Source: a virus
DNA length: 53,112 bases
Reading direction: 5' to 3' (one strand)
Virus record (IMG/VR): IMGVR_UViG_3300025896_000034
Location: 1 to 53,112 of that record
Each line of letters begins with the position of its first letter. The first letter of the stretch is position 1. The notes under the pieces are model-generated. The model saw only the letters and a program-made list of their open reading frames with translations, searched no databases and had not been told where the DNA came from. A program made the position numbers and the translations under genes. This document shows, piece by piece, positions 1 through 6,614 of this stretch.

Positions 1-15
1 AAGACTGGGCTCGAT

Positions 16-426
16 ATGGACTTCGAGGTGCTGGCGGCCTTCATGAGCCTTGAGATCAATGCGGAGGTGTCCCCGCTACGGCTGAACACCATCCTCACAA
101 AGCGGATCTCAGAAATGAAGTCGGATGGGTCCTTCCGGAAGGTGCCAAAGGTGGTTCTTGAAATGCTGGAGTCACTGCGCGTCCCGAACTTCGCTCCGGT
201 GCGTGAACCTGAGTACACTGTCTCATCTCGCGGCGGCCTGTTGGTGGTGTCTGGAGACGGAGTCGAGTCAACCCTGCGCAGCAAGTCAATCCAGGGTCTG
301 TTGCGTCATTGCGAGTGGCAGATCAACGGCAACGACCTGATCCTGTCGGGAGGATTCGTTGACGCGTTCGGTCAGGAAGCCGTCAAACGCATCTGGCAGA
401 ATTGCCAGGCAGCCTCCCTATGCTGA
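16..426 (+). CDS. hypothetical protein, possibly 5'-truncated
   Basis: The reading frame gives 136 residues from the ATG at 16. The frame is open back to base 1, so the true start may lie outside the window. I see no recognisable domain, signal peptide or membrane segment; the N-terminal half looks helical and the C-terminal half is richer in strand-forming residues. Its stop overlaps the start of the next gene (ATGCTGA), which implies translational coupling and a shared operon. Function unknown. Confidence 0.6.
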   Translation: MDFEVLAAFMSLEINAEVSPLRLNTILTKRISEMKSDGSFRKVPKVVLEMLESLRVPNFAPVREPEYTVSSRGGLLVVSGDGVESTLRSKSIQGLLRHCEWQINGNDLILSGGFVDAFGQEAVKRIWQNCQAASLC

Positions 427-794
427 AGGCTCTCAAAGCCGTTATCAATGAGGTACGCAAGAACGACCAGCGGTCACTGGCGCTGGAGCTTGCCATGGAA
501 AGCTGCGGCCAGCTTGGTCAGCTGGTTCGCACCATCGGCGTAGGGCCAACGCTATTGTTGGTCAAAGCGTTCGCCGGTAAGTCCCTGAAGATCCCAGACC
601 TTGAGCAGTTCAGCTCTACTCTGGAGGCCGCAGCAGCTGCGGTGGAGGGGGACGGAGTTCCCCCGGTGATGATGCGCAAGCGTTACTCGAAGGAGGTGGT
701 CGCACGGGCCTCGCAGTTACGCACCCAGCTCAAAGAGGTGGAGCTTGCCAGAATAGCGCTGGTGCAAAAGATGGATGCGCGAGATACAGACTGA
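420..794 (+). CDS. hypothetical protein
   Basis: About 124 residues starting at the ATG that overlaps the upstream stop codon; a TTG at 402 is possible but less likely. The protein is mostly helical, with a charged C-terminal segment (KEVVARASQLRTQLKEVELARI) that could form a coiled coil. No family recognised. The tight overlap with the gene before it suggests co-translation. Confidence 0.6.
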   Translation: MLKALKAVINEVRKNDQRSLALELAMESCGQLGQLVRTIGVGPTLLLVKAFAGKSLKIPDLEQFSSTLEAAAAAVEGDGVPPVMMRKRYSKEVVARASQLRTQLKEVELARIALVQKMDARDTD

Positions 795-857
795 CACGCT
801 CTCGTTAGACGTCCCCCGTATCAAGTTCGGTCTATTCTCTAGGTGTAGGGGAACACG

Positions 858-1205
858 ATGCAGGCCTTCGCTAACAGCTCCAATCCGTTTGCCGACTTCA
901 TGCTGAGTCTTTTCAGCCGGGACGTTCTTCTGATGGACGCGGTGTCACAAATCGCCTGGGTGGACGGGAAAGACGACTCAAAGGGTTACCTGCTGGTGCG
1001 GGTGCTCCCACGGTCCGAAGAATCGTTCGAAGACATCAGGGAACTGCTAGTGCAGGGCCTTGAAGACGCCCAGGAAGACGCCCCGTTTCCCTTCAGATGT
1101 AGCGGCCAGGCAGTCCAAGACTCGACCGGAAGGCGTAACATGCTGGTCAAGCTCTGGCAGAAAGTCAGCTCGCCAAAACGCCCACAACCCACCTCTAATC
1201 GCTAA
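858..1205 (+). CDS. hypothetical protein
   Basis: 115 residues, no recognised family. It is separated from the previous gene by 63 bp that contain CTAGGTGT 11 nt before the ATG, a weak match to the CTANNTAT octamer found before several other genes here. It ends 6 bp before the next gene, so it is probably the first gene of a unit with the virion-type gene at 1212. Confidence 0.55.
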   Translation: MQAFANSSNPFADFMLSLFSRDVLLMDAVSQIAWVDGKDDSKGYLLVRVLPRSEESFEDIRELLVQGLEDAQEDAPFPFRCSGQAVQDSTGRRNMLVKLWQKVSSPKRPQPTSNR

Positions 1206-1211
1206 CTCACC

Positions 1212-1688
1212 ATGCAGATCCTCCAACACACCCTCCAGGTCCCAACCGGCAACACTTTCAAGACTGCCGCTGCCTTCAAAAACAGCTCCGGCAAAGTCGG
1301 CAAGGTCACCTTCTTCTTCATGAATCAGACCAACGCTGGTCTGGACAACAAGGCTACGAAGGCCGAACCGATCCTCGTCAACATCTATGAGTCCGATGAC
1401 GGACGCACGCTGGGCAGCCCCCTCAACAATAGCCCCCTCGCGGTGGCCGGTGGTGCTGAGCAGCCCGTGACCGTCAAGATCTCCAAGGCCTTCATCACCC
1501 TCAAGCTCAAAGGCTCCAACGGCAAGGGCGGCAGCATGCGCGTCAACGCCTCCTACGAAGGCCGCCAGGAAATGGGCCAGCTCGATGTGCTCTCCCTCGG
1601 CAAGGCCGGTTACGGCTTCGACGGCGGCACCGAGAACGGTCAGAGCGACGGCAGCTTCCCTTCTTACCCAGAAGGCGCTCCGGCCTAA
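1212..1688 (+). CDS. probable virion protein, paralogue A (no serine tail)
   Basis: 158 residues. The protein is clearly homologous to the next one (1777-2454): both begin MQILQHT, share a central ESDDG/QASADG turn, an NGKGG segment, a SYEG motif and the ending GYGFDGGT...YPEG. The composition is small, polar and strand-rich, as in phage decoration or tube proteins. It stops just after YPEG, where the paralogue continues into a long poly-Ser tail. A strong terminator follows directly, which fits an abundantly transcribed structural gene. The virion role is inferred from composition and context; no named family was recognised. Confidence 0.65.
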   Translation: MQILQHTLQVPTGNTFKTAAAFKNSSGKVGKVTFFFMNQTNAGLDNKATKAEPILVNIYESDDGRTLGSPLNNSPLAVAGGAEQPVTVKISKAFITLKLKGSNGKGGSMRVNASYEGRQEMGQLDVLSLGKAGYGFDGGTENGQSDGSFPSYPEGAPA

Positions 1689-1715
1689 GCGGAGCCGGTA
1701 TCCGGCTATTAACCA

Positions 1716-1757
1716 GGGGAGGCGGACTTCAGAAACGCCTCCCCTTCAGTTTGTTTT
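1716..1757 (+). terminator. rho-independent terminator
   Basis: Perfect 9-bp stem, GGGGAGGCG (1716-1724) with CGCCTCCCC (1736-1744), an 11-nt loop and a T-rich tail (TTCAGTTTGTTTT). It lies 27 bp after the stop of the gene at 1212-1688. Confidence 0.8.
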
Positions 1758-1776
1758 CTGACTACCTCTATTCCTC

Positions 1777-2454
1777 ATGCAGATCCTACAGCACACGTTC
1801 CCCGTCGCAACCGGGCTTACCGCCAAAATCGCGGTGCGCCTTCATCAAGATGGCAAGGTCAATCAGGCCTCGTTCACCTTCATCAACAAGCCGAACCAGA
1901 ACCTGGATGGCAAGACGGTCCACACCGACCCTCTGACCATTTCTCTCCAGGCCTCCGCTGACGGCATCAACAACTGGGTCGAAATCCTCGCCCCATTCGC
2001 GGTGCCAGGCAACGGCCAGATCACCAAAACCGTCACCCTTACTGCCAACTACATCAACATCTTGGGCAAGACGGCGAACGGCAAAGGCGGCTACTGCCGT
2101 CTCCACTGCTCGTACGAAGGCGTGCAGGATGGTGGTCAGATCGAGGTCATCACCTTCGGCAAGCAGGGCTACGGCTTTGACGGCGGCACCGGTCAGGGTC
2201 AGACCCTCGCCCAGCCTCCAGGCTACCCAGAGGGTACCTTCATCGAAGCCGAAGAGTCATCCAGCTCCAGCAGCTCGGAGAACTCCTCATCCAGCTCGTC
2301 CGACTCATCCGCATCTTCGAACAGCTCCAGCAGCTCGGTCAACAGTTCATCCAGCTCCAGCAGCTCGGTCAACAGTTCATCCAGCTCCAGCAGCTCGTCC
2401 AAGTCCTCGCAGTCCTCGTCCAGCTCCAGCAGCTCGTCCAGCACCTCCGCCTAA
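1777..2454 (+). CDS. probable virion protein, paralogue B with poly-Ser tail
   Basis: 225 residues. Residues 1 to about 155 are a paralogue of the preceding gene, with the same MQILQHT start and the same GYGFDGG...YPEG end to the folded domain. From about residue 161 the chain is almost pure serine broken by NS, VNS, KSS and QSS units, encoded by mixed TCN/AGC codons with a visible DNA repeat. The same kind of tail occurs on the proteins at 6615-9500 and 52178-53065. It is flanked by its own upstream and downstream terminators, so it is probably transcribed independently and strongly. Likely an exposed head or tail protein; the tail may be a flexible linker or a surface for modification. The function of the folded domain is unknown. 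Confidence 0.65.
   Translation: MQILQHTFPVATGLTAKIAVRLHQDGKVNQASFTFINKPNQNLDGKTVHTDPLTISLQASADGINNWVEILAPFAVPGNGQITKTVTLTANYINILGKTANGKGGYCRLHCSYEGVQDGGQIEVITFGKQGYGFDGGTGQGQTLAQPPGYPEGTFIEAEESSSSSSSENSSSSSSDSSASSNSSSSSVNSSSSSSSSVNSSSSSSSSSKSSQSSSSSSSSSSTSA
2257..2451 (+). repeat. poly-serine coding repeat
   Basis: Degenerate repeat encoding Ser runs. Near 2320-2400 a 30-bp unit containing CTCGGTCAACAGTTCATCC is repeated almost exactly. The same CTCGGTCAACAGTTC core is found on the opposite strand near 52245-52345, about 50 kb away. Confidence 0.75.
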
Positions 2455-2474
2455 GAGGCTCAAGTCGTTTAGTG

Positions 2475-2509
2475 GAAACGGCCCGGTTTGCTCCGGGCCG
2501 TTTCTTTGT
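2475..2509 (+). terminator. rho-independent terminator
   Basis: Perfect 12-bp stem GAAACGGCCCGG (2475-2486) / CCGGGCCGTTTC (2493-2504) with a 6-nt loop and a short T-rich tail, 20 bp after the stop of the poly-Ser virion gene. It lies just upstream of the promoter at 2517. Confidence 0.85.
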
Positions 2510-2516
2510 ACACTAC

Positions 2517-2545
2517 TTGACAGATTGACAAGCCTGTGTTACGTT
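2517..2545 (+). promoter_or_regulatory. sigma70-type promoter, leaderless geometry
   Basis: TTGACA (2517-2522), a 17-bp spacer ending in TGT (extended -10), and TACGTT (2540-2545). Only 5 nt separate the -10 box from the ATG at 2551, so the expected transcription start falls on or beside the A of the start codon. The same geometry occurs at 22337-22365 on the minus strand. Confidence 0.7.
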
Positions 2546-2550
2546 ATTAC

Positions 2551-3054
2551 ATGGCTAAAACTACCACACCCTACGAACCCCAAATTAACGACATCGCTGC
2601 TTATCGCGGCTCAACTGGACTCGTACTCAGCCTCGGCGGAGTCGGCTCCATGCAAGACGTCCCACTCGGCTCCATGCAAGACGTCCCACTCGGCTCAACC
2701 GAGTATCTCAGCCACGAGCCCACGGTTCTGATGGTTGATCTCAGCATCATCAGCTCCGGCATGGACCGCCAACTCCACAGCTTCCGAGTCCCGACCCGTT
2801 TGGTCACTTATGTCGGCAAATACAACCCAGAACTGGATGCGGTGGCTGCTGCACCCGTAGCAGTGCCAATCAAGGAACTGATCGTCGCCGACCTTCTCGG
2901 AGCCCCCGACGTCGGGATGACGATCTCACAGCTAGCAGCCTCTCTGCAGCGTCCGTCGGCTGCTATTCACAGCTCTCTGCAGAGCCTAAAGACTGCTGGA
3001 CGGGTGGCTCAGCGGGAGACGCTGGAGTGGCATCTGCTGCCTCAGGCTGCGTAG
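2551..3054 (+). CDS. winged-helix-like protein, probable early regulator
   Basis: 167 residues. The ATG at 2551 is chosen because it sits 5 nt after the -10 box of a strong promoter. The C-terminal third (IKELIVADLL...TISQLAASLQRPSAAIHSSLQSLKTAGRV) has the pattern of a winged helix-turn-helix DNA-binding domain, which is inference from pattern only. Residues 31-46 are two exact copies of LGSMQDVP-type octapeptides, encoded by a 24-bp tandem duplication. The 3' end overlaps the convergent DUF4406 gene by about 90 bp. A dedicated sigma70-type promoter suggests expression early in infection, separate from the structural genes upstream. Confidence 0.6.
   Translation: MAKTTTPYEPQINDIAAYRGSTGLVLSLGGVGSMQDVPLGSMQDVPLGSTEYLSHEPTVLMVDLSIISSGMDRQLHSFRVPTRLVTYVGKYNPELDAVAAAPVAVPIKELIVADLLGAPDVGMTISQLAASLQRPSAAIHSSLQSLKTAGRVAQRETLEWHLLPQAA
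2643..2690 (+). repeat. 24-bp tandem repeat, two exact copies
   Basis: The unit beginning CGGCTCCATGCAAGACGT is present twice in direct succession (2643-2666 and 2667-2690), followed by a third partial CGGCTC. It is in frame and duplicates eight residues of the protein at 2551-3054. Confidence 0.9.
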
Positions 3055-3415
3055 GCTCGAACACCTCCCAGAACCGCGACGGCGGGACCAGCTCAAGGAG
3101 TGTGGTCCTGCCGTCTCTCACGTTAGTGTTCATTCGCTCGGCAAACCGAACTTCGAGGTTGCAGCCACGGGACTGCACCCAGTCGCCGAACACCCAGACC
3201 TCATCGCACTTGGCGAGCAACCAGAGGCAGGATGCCATGGCGCGGTTGTAGTTCTCGGCGTCGTGCGGAATCACCTTCCCGAAGGCTAGAATGGGTGAGA
3301 CCGGGATGAAGCCAGCCTCGAAGATCAGCTGGCCGATCTTAGCCTGAGCGTCGAAGTTGGCAGCCGGGTCGCCATGAGTCGTGAACGGGTGGCAGATGTA
3401 GATGGACTTTCTCAT
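2963..3415 (-). CDS. DUF4406 / nucleoside 2-deoxyribosyltransferase-like protein
   Basis: 150 residues. The N-terminal two thirds follow the DUF4406 pattern: a first strand YICHPF, then NF..A....L..AGF.PVSPI, a Y...M...LWLL..CDEVWVFGDW segment and S.G...E. Proteins of this fold are nucleotide-sugar-bond enzymes or nucleotide binders related to nucleoside 2-deoxyribosyltransferases; the substrate here is not deducible. The last 40 residues are Pro/Ala/Glu-rich and lie antisense to the end of the gene at 2551. It follows the HIRAN gene by 3 bp and is probably its operon partner. Confidence 0.6.
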   Translation of the reverse strand: MRKSIYICHPFTTHGDPAANFDAQAKIGQLIFEAGFIPVSPILAFGKVIPHDAENYNRAMASCLWLLAKCDEVWVFGDWVQSRGCNLEVRFAERMNTNVRDGRTTLLELVPPSRFWEVFEPTQPEAADATPASPAEPPVQQSLGSAESCE

Positions 3416-3418
3416 GGC

Positions 3419-3766
3419 TTAGCGGGTTTCGACGACGAAGATGGCCCAGCTTGAGCTGGTAGCGATAGCCTTAGGGAGAAGTTCCCAGGACGCCGACTGG
3501 TTGAAGTCACGGTCGAAGTAGTGCTGCTTGTCGCGTGGGATGTAGCCGATGTCGCGACCACCGTGACACACCTTGATGGCCTTGGCGTCGTAGGGGTTGG
3601 TCGGCTCGCGCTCCAGCGTGACGCCTTTGGTGAGCTGGTACGGATCGACGTCCATGTGCTTGGAGCCGACGATCGGAATCTTGACGATCCGGGCTGGCTC
3701 ACCCTTGATCACGATGTTCGAGGCCTGCAGTTCTGGAGCGTGCAGCAGCTGTAAAGTGTCCCACAT
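3419..3766 (-). CDS. HIRAN-domain protein
   Basis: 115 residues, essentially a single HIRAN domain: I-x-I-V-G-S near residue 30, then LEREPTNPYDAKAIKV and GRDIGYIPRD, which match the family signature (REP-NPYD--AI-V ... IGY-PR). HIRAN domains bind single-stranded 3' DNA ends, for example in HLTF-type remodelers, and occur as stand-alone proteins in phages and bacteria. It starts 4 bp after the tnpB stop and ends 3 bp before the DUF4406 gene, so the three look like one transcription unit. The function in the phage is unknown; a role in damaged-DNA or replication-fork handling is inference. Confidence 0.75.
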   Translation of the reverse strand: MWDTLQLLHAPELQASNIVIKGEPARIVKIPIVGSKHMDVDPYQLTKGVTLEREPTNPYDAKAIKVCHGGRDIGYIPRDKQHYFDRDFNQSASWELLPKAIATSSSWAIFVVETR

Positions 3767-3770
3767 AGTT

Positions 3771-4898
3771 TTACAAGTTTAGTGCAGAGTGACCTGCGTT
3801 TGGTTTGTGTTTAACGAGTTGCCTCGTTCTCGAAACTCGTGGGGACGATACGCTCCCACGTGCCCGGATAAGGATGTTCCGCGCACCAACAGTGTCCGCG
3901 TTGGCGGTGTGGCCGCAAGAGCCACACTGGAACTTCTCATTCGTCCGGTTGTCATTTGCTCGGTGACTGCATTCAGGGCACGTCTGCGAGGTGTAGGCAG
4001 GGTTTACTCGGACAAACAGAACACAGTTCTCTCTGGCCTTTTGTTCAACCCTACCCAGCACAGAGGCATAGCGCCAAGGAGCAAGGAGTTTACGAAATTG
4101 TTTGCCGCGCTTGGGCTGCTTGCCTATCTTCAGGCCAGTCAGATCCTCGACCGCAACGGTTTTGAGAATACCCCAGGGAAGTTGGTTAACGCAGCGGTTC
4201 AGGTAACGATCCCGCGTGGTGCGAGCCCTACGCATCCCCTGGCCCCCTGGCTTCGCCATCCTGACGGCCTTGCCGATGGTCTTGAAGTCACGACCGATCA
4301 AGTTGCCGTCACTAGTTGCAAGAACAGTGCTGACCCCGCAATCCACGCCCAGCTCCGCACCCTCGGACCGCAGTGCGAGGTCCGGAATGTCAATCCAGAG
4401 GATGGCATACGCCCCTCTGTTTGTGAGACTAAGTTCGCAGCCTTTGGCAAGCACTGCCCCAGGCTTGCTCAACCATTTATTAAGAACCTTCGTGGACTTC
4501 GCTGGGACGTTTATGCGGCAACCACTGCGCAGCGTGGAAACGCGCAGCCAGGTGTCGAACGCCTTGCTTGACTTCCCGAAGGTGATGGAGACACACTTCT
4601 GGTTGACTTTGACACCGCGCTTGACCACAGGGCGGGTGGCCTTATTGACCGTGGCTCGTTGGGATTCCCGCGTCGCCTTGACTATTCCGAGCGCCTGTCG
4701 CAAAGCTGCAGCTCTGTAGTTGAACGGTAAGTGCCCGAGCGGCACAACGTCAGCAGTGGCCTTATCGAGACCGCCTTTGTTACCCCACAGAAACTTGATG
4801 TAACGGTTGCAGGCGCTCAAAAAACGCGACTCCACCGCCCGCAGCTTGCGCAGTTTGGACTCGGTGGCGTAAAGTTTGATTTTGACAGAGCGCGTCAT
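3771..4898 (-). CDS. tnpB: TnpB-type RNA-guided nuclease (OrfB family)
   Basis: 375 residues, full length for TnpB. The N-terminus carries the usual helical OrfB_IS605 segment. The RuvC-like core is intact: D in LGVDCGVSTVLATSDG, E in VAVEDLTGLK, and the last D in NADTVGARN. A zinc ribbon with two CxxC pairs (CPECSH ... CGSCGH) lies between the second and third catalytic sites. TnpB proteins are transposon-borne endonucleases guided by an omega RNA that overlaps the 3' end of the gene. No TnpA transposase is present nearby. The stop is 4 bp before the HIRAN start, so any omega RNA would run into that coding region. Nuclease activity is plausible because all catalytic residues are kept. Confidence 0.88.
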   Translation of the reverse strand: MTRSVKIKLYATESKLRKLRAVESRFLSACNRYIKFLWGNKGGLDKATADVVPLGHLPFNYRAAALRQALGIVKATRESQRATVNKATRPVVKRGVKVNQKCVSITFGKSSKAFDTWLRVSTLRSGCRINVPAKSTKVLNKWLSKPGAVLAKGCELSLTNRGAYAILWIDIPDLALRSEGAELGVDCGVSTVLATSDGNLIGRDFKTIGKAVRMAKPGGQGMRRARTTRDRYLNRCVNQLPWGILKTVAVEDLTGLKIGKQPKRGKQFRKLLAPWRYASVLGRVEQKARENCVLFVRVNPAYTSQTCPECSHRANDNRTNEKFQCGSCGHTANADTVGARNILIRARGSVSSPRVSRTRQLVKHKPNAGHSALNL

Positions 4899-4927
4899 CG
4901 TTTGGTGTTCGCCTTAGAAAACAAACT

Positions 4928-4935
4928 CTACCTAT
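4928..4935 (+). promoter_or_regulatory. CTANNTAT octamer (candidate phage promoter)
   Basis: CTACCTAT, 6 nt before the ATG of the PAAR-like gene at 4942, and at the start of a long plus-strand structural gene run. One of a recurrent set in this window. Confidence 0.45.
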
Positions 4936-4941
4936 TGGAGA

Positions 4942-5214
4942 ATGAAACAAGCAGCAGTCCAGGGTTCAGGGTGTCAAGGTAACACCGGGCCGTTGTACCT
5001 GATCGACTACGTGCCACAAGACCGGGTGCTGCTCAGCGGAGTCCCTCTGGCCACCAAGGCATCGCGAATCGGCTCCAGCGAGGTCCGTGAGGGCGATGAG
5101 CGCGTCCTAGTCGCCAACCGTTTCCCGGTCGCCGGTGAGGGTGACGCCATCGAGGGTCCGGTAGTGAGTGGCACTATCAACCAGGATACCAGCGACCGTG
5201 TGCTGATCGGATGA
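4942..5214 (+). CDS. PAAR-like tail spike-tip protein (tentative)
   Basis: 90 residues, Gly/Val-rich, with short repeated strands of the type RVLLSG.PLAT..SRIG and RVLVANRFPVAGEGD...I.GPVVSGT, ending in DRVLIG. This resembles PAAR proteins (T4 gp5.4 type), which cap the central spike of contractile tails. The metal-binding His/Cys set of classical PAAR domains is not evident, so the assignment rests on pattern and on the neighbouring baseplate-type gene. It starts the plus-strand structural gene run and is preceded by a CTANNTAT octamer. Confidence 0.4.
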   Translation: MKQAAVQGSGCQGNTGPLYLIDYVPQDRVLLSGVPLATKASRIGSSEVREGDERVLVANRFPVAGEGDAIEGPVVSGTINQDTSDRVLIG

Positions 5215-5232
5215 TTTCTTGCTGTCAACCCT

Positions 5233-6123
5233 ATGATTCGATCCAACGTTGATTCCCTGCCGCCAGAGTTCACCGAGTTCACCCTCCCATCAGGTGGACT
5301 GCCTTACCGAAACAACTTCCCGGACTTCCCGTCTGTAGCCAGGGTAGGGTCATTCACGTTCAAAACCGAGTGTATCTTGACCACTAACATGGACCTGATG
5401 GAGAAGATGGCCAGGATCACCAGAGACGTATTCCAGAACCTTCCGCCGAACTTCCCGATCGACGACCTCCTCGAAGAGGATCAGATGGTAGTCATGGCGC
5501 TGGCACGCGGCCAGACCTACGGCGAGTCTTACATCTTTGCCACTGTTTGCCCCAGCTGCAAACACCGCGAGTCTCACGAAATGAAGATCCCGGAGCAGCT
5601 CCCAGTCGTGAACTGGAAGTTCGACAGCCTGGAAAAACTGGAGGAACATCTGACCGTGGCGCTTCCCTACTCCAAGGACGTTGTGCGTCTGCGCCCCATT
5701 ACGGTCGGCATGGGTAAGAAGAGCGTCAAGGGTAACGAGCCCGCCAATGCCCCGGCAGAGGGCGAAGCCGCCCCAGCAGAGGCGAAGCCGCGCTCGTCCA
5801 AGTCGGCCATTGTGAAAGCCACAGCGGTCGCAGCTGCGCCAGACAAAGTCAGCCTGAGCGACCTCCCCAAAGAAGCGTCGGACTTCTTGTTCGGTGTCGC
5901 TCGTAGGATCGAGTCGGTCAATGGCACCACGCCGGACTCCTTGCAGGAGGCAGCCGACTGGCTGTTGCGTTTGTCGGGTCGTGACCGGGTGGCTATCGAG
6001 GAACATCGAGTCAAAACCGCGTGTGGGATCAACTATGACATCCCAGTGAAATGCGATAACTGCGCTAACCAGTTCACGGCGTTCCTGCCGATTGCGTCGT
6101 CATTTTTTCGTCGAGGCCAGTGA
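5233..6123 (+). CDS. baseplate hub protein, T4 gp26-like (tentative)
   Basis: 296 residues. It contains two CxxC pairs, CPSC near residue 105 and CDNC near residue 279, which together could bind one zinc. The arrangement, a soluble protein with N-terminal ITRDVFQNLPPNFPIDDLLEEDQMVVMALARGQTYGE and zinc pairs bracketing a variable insert, recalls the gp26/pfam T4_baseplate group in large myophages, but I cannot confirm it. A low-complexity Ala/Glu/Lys insert (about 165-215) is probably a linker. The leader has the TTTCT motif 13 nt before the ATG. It lies between a PAAR-like gene and a tail fibre gene, consistent with a baseplate role. Confidence 0.45.
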   Translation: MIRSNVDSLPPEFTEFTLPSGGLPYRNNFPDFPSVARVGSFTFKTECILTTNMDLMEKMARITRDVFQNLPPNFPIDDLLEEDQMVVMALARGQTYGESYIFATVCPSCKHRESHEMKIPEQLPVVNWKFDSLEKLEEHLTVALPYSKDVVRLRPITVGMGKKSVKGNEPANAPAEGEAAPAEAKPRSSKSAIVKATAVAAAPDKVSLSDLPKEASDFLFGVARRIESVNGTTPDSLQEAADWLLRLSGRDRVAIEEHRVKTACGINYDIPVKCDNCANQFTAFLPIASSFFRRGQ

Positions 6124-6184
6124 AAATGGCCGAGTCCCGCACGCTTCCTTGTTGACACGAAACCGGGCTGCGTACATCTCAATC

Positions 6185-6307
6185 ATGAGACTGTCAAGGT
6201 TTACAGGGACTCCGATGCCCTACTTCGAAACGATCCCGCTGTCACGCCTTCCAGTGTTGGAGGTGGAGCTAGAGGAACTCATCACTCAAACCAAGGGGCT
6301 GAGGTAG
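6185..6307 (+). CDS. small hypothetical protein
   Basis: 40 residues from the ATG at 6185; an internal ATG at 6215 is also possible. It fills the space between the gp26-like gene and the next small gene, ending 1 bp before it. A TTGACA at 6152-6157 lies upstream, but its spacing to a -10 (TACATC at 15 bp) is poor. No domain seen. Confidence 0.35.
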   Translation: MRLSRFTGTPMPYFETIPLSRLPVLEVELEELITQTKGLR

Positions 6308-6308
6308 C

Positions 6309-6605
6309 ATGCAAGACCTAGACGCTAAATGCCGCGAGATCCTCAAAGAGGAGCTAAAAAGACTGCTCGATGAGCACCGTGAGGTCCTTGATTCACTGCC
6401 TGATCGGTATCTCGAAGAACTAACCCTGTTGCGCACACTGAGCACAGTGTCGCTCACTGAAGCTCTCAAGTTTGACTTTGGGGATGCTGCTGGGCTGGCG
6501 TTCGTGTTGCAGCACGGAGGGCACGATTTTCCGGCGCTCCAGTTCATCACCAGACTAGACAAAGCGGTTGGTAGGCGGTTGACGGAGCTGATAGAGAAGC
6601 TCTAG
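6309..6605 (+). CDS. hypothetical protein
   Basis: 98 residues, mostly helical and charged (KCREILKEELKRLLDEHREVL...), with no recognised family. The position between a baseplate-like gene and the tail fibre gene suggests a small baseplate or assembly protein, but this is inference from context only. GAGG precedes the ATG, one of the few SD-like sequences here. Confidence 0.55.
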   Translation: MQDLDAKCREILKEELKRLLDEHREVLDSLPDRYLEELTLLRTLSTVSLTEALKFDFGDAAGLAFVLQHGGHDFPALQFITRLDKAVGRRLTELIEKL

Positions 6606-6609
6606 GTAT
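6602..6609 (+). promoter_or_regulatory. CTANNTAT octamer (candidate phage promoter)
   Basis: CTAGGTAT, 5 nt before the ATG of the large fibre gene at 6615, overlapping the stop codon of the gene before. Confidence 0.45.
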
Positions 6610-6614
6610 AAGCA

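Noticed and set aside
3789-4719. Open frames on the + strand opposite tnpB
   Set aside because: tnpB has all catalytic motifs; the + frames are shadows.
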